Shown piece after piece: positions 57,218-64,000 of a stretch of 64,000 nucleotides of DNA. Each line of letters begins with the position of its first letter. Positions within the stretch are counted from its first letter, which is position 1. Source of the DNA: Conchocele bisecta (taxonomy: Eukaryota; Mollusca; Bivalvia; Lucinida; Thyasiridae). The notes under the pieces are model-generated. The model saw nothing but the letters and a program-made list of their open reading frames with translations. It was not told where the DNA came from and ran no database searches. The DNA lies in assembly GCA_029237695.1 (NCBI GenBank), contig CM055271.1, forward strand, positions 34,220,462 to 34,284,461, read 5' to 3'. The position numbers and the translations under genes were made by a program.

Positions 57218-57596
57218 TATTACTTCCCCTTTCTACTTTTGCCATTTCTACCTGATGCTTAGTGTCTAGTTCTCGCAATTTGAATTCTAGAGCTAACTGT
57301 GCTTCATTGGCATCTATTCTATCCTTCTCCATCTGTCGCTCAACTTCCTTAGCTAACTGCTCAGCATCTAACCTATCTTTCTCCATCTGTCGCTCAACTG
57401 CTAACTTATCTTTCTCAGCCTGTCGCTCAATCTCTTTAGCCAACCGCTCAGCATCTAACCTATCTTTCTCAGCCTGCCTAGCCTCTAGTCTTTCCTGTCT
57501 TTCTCTCTCCTGCTCTTCCTTTACAAAGGCCCTTAACTCTGCATCTGCTAGCCCTAAGCTTTTGCCTATGTCCATTAGCTCCTTAATGGACGACAT
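57213..57596 (-). CDS. Gag N-terminal coiled-coil region
   Basis: ATG at 57596. After MSSIKELMDIGKSLGL it is a highly charged E/R/K/A/L helix with repeating EKDRLDAERLAKE-like units, a likely coiled coil for Gag multimerisation. It stops at 57213, where the following sequence continues gag in a second frame. A one-base change near AGGGGAAGTAA at about 57220-57230 would explain the break. Antisense frames here are shadows. Confidence 0.75.
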   Translation of the reverse strand: MSSIKELMDIGKSLGLADAELRAFVKEEQERERQERLEARQAEKDRLDAERLAKEIERQAEKDKLAVERQMEKDRLDAEQLAKEVERQMEKDRIDANEAQLALEFKLRELDTKHQVEMAKVERGSNR

Positions 57597-58247
57597 TCTC
57601 ACTCTCAACTCAACTCCGGATTATCGATTTACACGCTTTACCCGACGGTACACAAGGTCTCTAGCACTCAAATCACTTGGTGATTTGTGCGAGTCTCTTG
57701 CTTCACGTCTATAAGGTTAAAGTAAATCAATCCGGTCTCTACTCCTAACGACGGTATAAGTTTCTCAATTCGGGTAAGTCAATCCGGTATATGTATAGTC
57801 TAATGTAATGGTATATTTACCATTCCCTCTCTAAGGTACTGGACACAAATATTGGGGACTGGTTATAGACACCTGGCAGGATATAGTATTGTTCATACAC
57901 ACTATAATAGTGGTAGTAATCTCGCCTCAGATGCAGAAGTGTCTAGTGCTAACCTAGAACACCCGCTGTGCCATCATCACAGGGAGGTACTATTCAACAA
58001 ATCCAAAGTTACAATGACCCTTACATCCACTATCTCACCAGATCGTCTCAACTCTATACTTCTGTACCTAGGTAGTCAAATCATGTATGTGGTGATGTAT
58101 TAGTGCCTAAGTGTTGGAGTGCATCTTACATTAACTCCCAAGGCAAACAAATACAAGATTGAATTTTGACGACGCTAGGGGTACAGCTATTCTAGCCTCC
58201 TTACTTCAACTGCTTTGAAGAAACTGATTATAAAAAGAGGAAACAAA

Positions 58248-58265
58248 ATCCCACTTCTGACACCA
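58248..58265 (-). other. tRNA primer-binding site
   Basis: TGGTGTCAGAAGTGGGAT on the minus strand, one base from the 5' LTR. It starts TGG, as needed to pair with the CCA end of a tRNA. The sequence resembles leucine-tRNA primer sites from memory; this was not checked. Confidence 0.8.
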
Positions 58266-58266
58266 T

Positions 58267-60796
58267 TGTCAAGGTCATTACCAAGGTCAGGAATGATCGA
58301 GACAAATTGTCTCCCCCAATTATCATATGAACCAAGTATACTTCAATTGATATGACGTTATGGCCAATATAGCTTGATCCGACGAACGAAAAGTGGTAAC
58401 CATGCAGTTGAAGTGTAAGGGATAGGCCAGAGTAGATAAGTACACGTAGTCACTTAATCACTTATAATGTACACTATATTACATGGGGAACACACAGGAA
58501 TACATGATACATTGATATGCGAACATCACTGTACTGTGCATGATACTATTCAATTACTACAAGGTTGTAAGCCAATCGACTGTTATACTTTAACGCAACT
58601 TAAAAGCTATAGACGAATAAACTCGGTATGTGGTATCTCAATGGTCCCGTAGTGGACAATAGTATGAATGCACAAGTACTTTGATGATCGCTAATCAAAG
58701 TTAAATAACATACAAGTATAACATTGCATAACGAACATTGGAGGACAAAATGACAATCATCTGAGCTACCCCAGTGCTGGCGTAATCTCAATAGATAGTG
58801 TAACCTCTGAGTATCAAGGTCCCAAGGTCTGCCTCACCCGCAATATGAGGTCTAGTCAACAATATGGCTATAATCCAACTTCAAGTGGATTAATCCATAA
58901 ACAATATATGTAGTCTTACTACAATCCTTTAGCCATGATATGCCATGATAGGAGTATTACCATACACTATCAAAGTATACATATGTATTGCCTATGCAAT
59001 ATATTTCCAAAGTATGAATGTCAAAGTCAAAGCCGGATGTGGTTACATCACATGATAGTCAATAACGATAATGTTCCGGAAGCTGGTTCCCGGAAGTAAA
59101 GTTCCACAGGTAGTATTATCTCCGGAAATGGTGGACCAGATGTAAAGTTCCTATGGTATCACTCGACTGTAGCAACCCGTTTGTGGTAGACCGGATGTAA
59201 AGTATCCATGATGAATCAATGGGTTGTAATACCGGAAGTGGTAGACCGGATGTAAAGTTCCGATATAATACAAAATGGCGATTATCACGTTGGCTAAGAC
59301 GCCGGGAAAAGTTTCACTTAGGTGACATTCAACTCGGTGGTAGTATAATGATATGATATGTGTGTATGGCGTTTCACTTCACTAAACTATGGCTGTGACT
59401 GTCTGCTGAACGCGAGGTAGCTATCACACACTGCTCTATACAGGCCTGTACCCGGAGCTGCTACACACTGCGCCAGACAGACGTACGGACACTCGGACGA
59501 CCCGATACTCTGCACTGACTGGGGTCTGCCCTCAAACGAGTGGACCAAAACGTCCAATGTGGCTCGCTGGAGCGTTCTCAAGAGGCTACAAAAATGAAAT
59601 GAGTCTCCAATTACTGGACGAATACGCACAGACAGACAGACATGATGCACAACAGACTAAAACGGGAATCGAACAGCGGCAAATCACAGCTGAAATAAAA
59701 TGTTCTAGGTACATACCAAAATCCTCCGTGTCACTGGTGAATACAGTACTAGTCTTCTGTAACCAGAATATATGTGTCCCGCCAACACATAGCGAGACAT
59801 CGCTTATATACGCACCAGTGAAACCATGCACGGAATAATGGATATGCCTACCCCTCGTACGACATCTCACATAAATACTACAAAACCATGGCTTTTGCCA
59901 TGTCACCCGTGGGTTATATTTGGCATAAATATATGGTCCCACGCCTTAAATTCAACCAAACCAGTGTACAGCCCTCGTGGAATAAATACCATCCAACATG
60001 GTATACCCCACACTACCATAAATCTGCACACTATAGACCCAGATCTCATAATCCGAAATCTACTCGACTGGTCTCGACAATGCGAAGGTCGCTTCTTGGC
60101 CCCGCCAAACCCCTCCATAACGGTCCTACGGCTATACACTCAAATGAGAGTGTAGCACATACTAAACTCAAATATCGTGGTCATTTACGGAAATATCACG
60201 ACACAAAACATCACCATTATGGATCTGATATATCCGTGTTGGCCAGTACCAGGCTATGCTGAAACACTAACCGGTAGCATACATAACAGGGCAGACCATG
60301 GTATGGTCTGCGCTGTATACTGGCTTCACCTACAGAAGGTCCCTTATATGGTGAAACACTGACACGCGGACAAACTCGGCTGGCACGGACAGTGGACATC
60401 CGTAATACTAAAAGGTACCTTTTCCCTAGCGAAACCAGCACACGCAGTCAACGAGTTCTCTACCACACACATGCATAGTCTGTGGCAAATATGGCGTGAC
60501 ATCAGTAAAACATTGCTTATAAAATAGACGTATATTTAAATCCGCAAATAGGACACGCATAAACGTATCTCCACCAATACAACATAAGCCCCCTTATTAC
60601 ACGCACATTGTACATGGCAAATGTACATGCCAAACCACAGGTGTGCAAAAACCACAGGTGTGTGAAACCACAGGTATGTGGAATCACAGGGATGTGAAAT
60701 CAATAATACGCACAACAATACAACACAGTACCACACATCACAAATATACAATTATACGGATTCCAGAATGTACAAGAATGCACGTGTCACGCGACA
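58267..60796 (-). repeat. 5' LTR of the gypsy element
   Basis: 2530 bp. It should carry the element's promoter, but I see no convincing TATA box to place the start. Direct counterpart of 51563-54089. Confidence 0.92.
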
Positions 60797-60997
60797 ATGT
60801 GTATACACTATTGATGGCAGTATCTGCATAATTACTTACTTATCACATTTCAATGGATATGGTTTATTTGTGTAAGTAGCTATTGTTTTAGTAAAAGTTT
60901 TTTTTTTATTATATTTCCATTGACTTTAAATGGGGCCACAAGAAGTGTACAACTACATTAAGCTGATCGTTTTGAGTATTGACAAAGGATGACCTAC

Positions 60998-61228
60998 CTG
61001 GTGTTTTCTCACAGAAGAATCCACTGTATCCAGGTGGGCAGGTACATGAATAGCTGGCGGCATTGTTGACACACTGGCTCGCATGTTCACACTCGTTGTC
61101 CACACAGTGATCGGGAGCTATGTCGCAGGTTTTGCCCGTCCAGCCATTGAAGCAGTAGCAGGAGAACCGACCGACTTCATTTGTACACAAATGTCCATTG
61201 CAAGGATCATCAGCGCATTCATCTCGGG
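60998..61228 (-). CDS. Exon with two EGF-like domains
   Basis: 231 bp (CCTCAG acceptor, GTAGGT donor), phase 1 at both ends. The first module runs DECADDPCNGHLC, then an FSCYC and GWTGKTC block. The second runs DHCVDNECEHASQC, then YSCTCPPGYSGFFC. Each has six cysteines. The first has the D-E-C, N and aromatic residues of a calcium-binding EGF, though imperfectly. EGF arrays build extracellular and cell-surface proteins. The next exons are not found; the gypsy element begins 196 bp into the following intron. It may share a gene with the TSP1 exon at 46743-46913. Confidence 0.85.
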
Positions 61229-62200
61229 CTGAGGACGATCGAATATTAAGTTATTATTCACATATTGGAGTTTTATGAAATTAAATGTGAGGTAGCGATA
61301 GGTTTATAAATAATTCAGTCTCCCATCAGAGTATTGACTGCCAATTTCCTGTCGAACAGGTAGTCAATATATTTGGTAATAAGTAACTTATTGGGGTTAA
61401 ATCTTGCAATATGTGAAATAGGTGGAGAGCGATACTGGACAGCGATTGGCTTAGAAAGTAGGGCAAATTATAAAAATAATTGACAGGAACTACATTTAGT
61501 GATCAGTAACCTATTTAATTTAGTGATAAGTAATACATTCCATGCTTATGCGGTATAAACAAATAAGTAAATGCTTTATAATTGTTCCCCCAATGCAATG
61601 AACATGATGACGAAGAGGTATGCATGTTGTTATTGAACGAGGATTATCGGTGGTATAAGACACGTTCTAGTAGTTTTATATGTGGAACTATGTAAACTTT
61701 TCGGGTACCTATTCACCATCAATCTGATTGGTTTGAAACTTCATATACCTATTTGTCATCATCAGTATGTTCAATATGTATGAGGGTCGGTCAATATGTA
61801 GTGTCACTTGACCATTATCTTTCGAACTTGCATTTCATGACGTTATTCGCATTAACGTAGCGTTAATGGCGTCAATACAGTATATGACGTCATAATGATG
61901 TCGTCATCTATGACGTCATGTCTGGCACCGCGGTCAGAATCACTAACGAAAAGCAAATGGAGTAAATGTAAATAGAAGGAATACGTTGTAAAACAACAGC
62001 AGAAATGCACCATATGCGGCAGCGCGTTTATAGGAATCCATTGCTACTTTACCAGTCAGTCAGAAAATGCGTGGCTCCTTTCACGGTCGGACGGGAGACT
62101 ACGAATTATGGGAACTGCTGATTTCAATTACAGACGCAGATAATGTTGAGAAAATAATAGAAATAAATGACATGGCTGGGCGGATGAAACGGGAATAGAT
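61229..62200. other. Probable intron/intergenic, nothing recognised
   Basis: AT-rich, with no exon or repeat family firmly supported. A palindromic ATGACGTCATA-rich stretch lies at about 61880-61920, with several TGACGTCA words (CREB/ATF-type octamers), possibly by chance. Confidence 0.35.
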
Positions 62201-62202
62201 TA

Positions 62203-63395
62203 GTGAGGCATACAACATATCTCAATCACATTTTTATTCAAAGTTTAGCATTATACAATTATTGCCAACAATGGAAACTTGCAGTAAATACTAAGAAAAT
62301 TATGAGTTTTAGAAAAGGCGGCCGACTTCCCGCAAATTTGAAATTATATTATAACGATTACGAAATAGAAATAGTAACACAATTGTCATACTTAGGAGTG
62401 GTTTTCACGCCAGGTGGCTCCTTTTCAGAGGCCAATAATACCTTATCGGGACAGGCACAAAAGGCAATTTTCAAATTATATACATATTTGAATCAATTTA
62501 CTGACTTATCCCCTAAGCATATGCTGGAATTATTTGATAAACTTGTCCTCCCTATCATGAATTATGCCGGTGAAGTATGGGGGTTTTCACAGTCCATGCA
62601 AATTGAAAGAGTGCATTTCAATTTTGTAAACGCGTGCTAGGTGTCAACATATCAACACAAAACGATTTTTTACGGTGAACTAGGCAGAACATCGCTTAGA
62701 ACAGGTCGTTTATATAATATAATTAAATATTGGTTCAAAGTAATCGGATCAAGTGATCGGAAATATATTAAATGTATATATCACATGATGCTTAATGATA
62801 TTGAACGGTCACCAACTGTGAAACATTGGGCCTCTCTGATTAAATCTATGTTAACACAGCTTGGTTTTTACCATGTATGGCTTTCGCAAGGTGTGGGTGA
62901 CGTCATAAGATTTTTATCAACATTAAAACAACGCTTAACAGACAATTTCGTTCAGGACTGGAACACTAGAATAAATGAATCTAGTCGAGCTTTATTTTAT
63001 AAAAAACATTTCATCTTTTGAATATCAATGCTATCTCGATTTCATCAGTGTAAAACAGTTTAGAGTGCGCTAACCAGACTGCGTGTATCTGCCCACAGGC
63101 TGGAGGTTGAAACCGGCAGATGGCATAGACCAATTAGTACACCCTTTGATGATCGTAAATGTAAATTCTGTAACGTGTTAGAATATGAATTTCATTTGTT
63201 GTTTATATGTCCTGTCTGCAATGACTTGAAGGTACGCTACATCGGCCAATATTATAGAAGTAGACCTAACATGTTAAAATTAGTAACACTGTTTCACTGA
63301 GATAGAGCGTCTTATATAAGAAACCTTGACAATTTTGTTTTCAGAGCGTTCGATAAACGTAACGAAATTATATCTCAGCTAAACAGATGTATGTA
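62203..63395 (+). pseudogene. LINE fragment: reverse transcriptase C-terminal half
   Basis: WKLAVNTKK, LSYLGVVFTPGGSF, LFDKLVLPIMNYAGEVWG and YGELGRTSL are the thumb and post-RT blocks of non-LTR reverse transcriptases. After further frame changes comes LTRLRVSAHRLEVETGRWH and a CKFCN-x-HLLFICPVC zinc-like motif, ending with a stop at 63393-63395. At least two frameshifts occur (near 62630 and 63020-63060). The endonuclease and catalytic YxDD are missing, so it is 5'-truncated. It does not look like the same family as the minus-strand LINE at 33.6-35.6 kb. Confidence 0.8.
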
Positions 63396-64000
63396 GTAAT
63401 TTATTATTGAAATAACTGGAAATCAATTGTGTATACTTATTGATAGATACATTTATATAAAATGCACAGTACAGTCTCAGAACAGGCTGTGCGAATGCGC
63501 AGGCTGATCTGGGACTACGCTGATCGCCAAGTCGACATGTGCATTTATGTCATTTCCTACCATACAATCATACACCGTTTGTTCACAGTATTAATTGTAT
63601 TATATGTGAATGTACATGACTGTATTATTGATGTGACTAGTTGTTTTACGCTATTGTGATGCTGATTTAAAGCGCATTTGCCAAAAACAAAAACTCTCCA
63701 AAAATTAAAAAAAAAATATTTAACTACTAGTCAACTTTGTATGCTTTGTTTCGTTAAATTATCATATACTTGTGTGGAAAGTAGATACATGTATTATATG
63801 TGCACTATTACTTTAAAACGACAATTGGAATACAATGTATGATCAAAGTATTCCTGTTTGAGGGAAAGAACGTTCATGCCATGACGCTACCACTGTTGCA
63901 GTGCTATATGTATGTGCATGTACACATATGTATATGTGTCTATATTTACTTATATAGACATGTAATACTATACCACATTTAGAAAGAAGATATACATGTA
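63396..64000. other. Window end: family E repeat and AT-rich sequence
   Basis: CAGGCTGTGCGAATGCGCAG core at about 63482-63501 (family E). The rest is AT-rich with no supported gene. Confidence 0.4.

Larger units (their letters stand above)
51563..60796 (-). mobile_element. Ty3/gypsy retrotransposon, GmR1-like order, RT-RNase H deleted
   Basis: 9234 bp. The LTRs of 2527 and 2530 bp begin and end TGTC...GACA, with ATGTG duplicated on both sides (51558-51562 and 60797-60801). The coding strand is minus, so the 5' LTR is on the right. The internal region (54090-58266) has a primer site next to the 5' LTR, gag with coiled coil, SCAN-like capsid and a CCHC knuckle, then protease, integrase zinc and core domains, and a short RT remnant. 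It ends at a polypurine tract. Known gypsy elements usually put RT before integrase; here integrase comes first. The frame is broken at three places, and RT and RNase H are almost wholly missing, so it cannot move on its own. It sits 196 bp beyond the donor of the EGF exon. Confidence 0.9.

Noticed and set aside
55615..57714. Plus-strand ORFs opposite gag-pol
   Set aside because: They are antisense shadows of the minus-strand gag and integrase frames.
61800..61925. Cluster of TGACGTCA words as a CREB/ATF enhancer
   Set aside because: They lie in an AT-rich stretch with overlapping palindromes, and no promoter is nearby. Chance or a decayed repeat is as likely.

Overview
The window is eukaryotic, AT-rich and dominated by mobile DNA. 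It has GT-AG introns, TATA boxes, AATAAA signals, Tc1, LINE, SINE, Ty3/gypsy and MITE-type elements, and isolated TSP1 and EGF exons. The mix of glycine-rich secreted proteins, tRNA-derived SINE heads, a SINE tail of the type common in molluscs, and many short palindromic repeats suggests a mollusc, most likely a bivalve. That assignment is inference. A run of exactly 500 N at 45686-46185 marks a scaffold gap.

Layout. (1) 1-10650 and about 30490-44220 are two diverged copies of a segmental duplication. Each carries, on the minus strand, a small gene for a secreted glycine-rich protein: TATA box, non-coding first exon, signal-peptide/Gly-repeat exon, hydrophobic 93-bp exon, and a last exon with a poly(A) signal. 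Protein 1 is 125 aa and protein 2 is 131 aa. A third, orphan copy of the last exon lies at 31541-31679. Different mobile elements have entered each copy since duplication, so each copy serves as the empty site for the other. The most striking is a 4.85-kb fold-back element (809-5654) whose arms carry mirror-image arrays of a CAAGATGGCCGCC-like motif every 150-175 bp. (2) 10.7-30.5 kb holds a pogo-like MITE, a complete but frame-broken Tc1 element, SINEs, TTAA-flanked MITEs, and a 4.2-kb composite of 38-bp minisatellite arrays separated by related spacers. It ends with further MITEs and one integrase-like exon. (3) 33.6-35.6 kb is a 5'-truncated LINE on the minus strand.

(4) 46-61 kb carries a thrombospondin type 1 exon and a double-EGF exon, both minus strand and both phase 1-1. 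They may belong to one or two extracellular multidomain genes. Between them sits a complete-looking Ty3/gypsy retrotransposon (51563-60796: 2.5-kb LTRs, ATGTG target duplication, primer site and polypurine tract). Its gene order is gag-protease-integrase followed by a stub of reverse transcriptase, and its capsid resembles a SCAN domain, which points to the GmR1-like group. The RT-RNase H region has been deleted almost completely. (5) 62.2-63.4 kb is the 3' part of a second, plus-strand LINE.

The two gypsy LTRs differ, where I compared them, only by 1-2 base indels. This suggests that residual assembly indels may explain some frame breaks in the window, including those in the Tc1 and gypsy ORFs.
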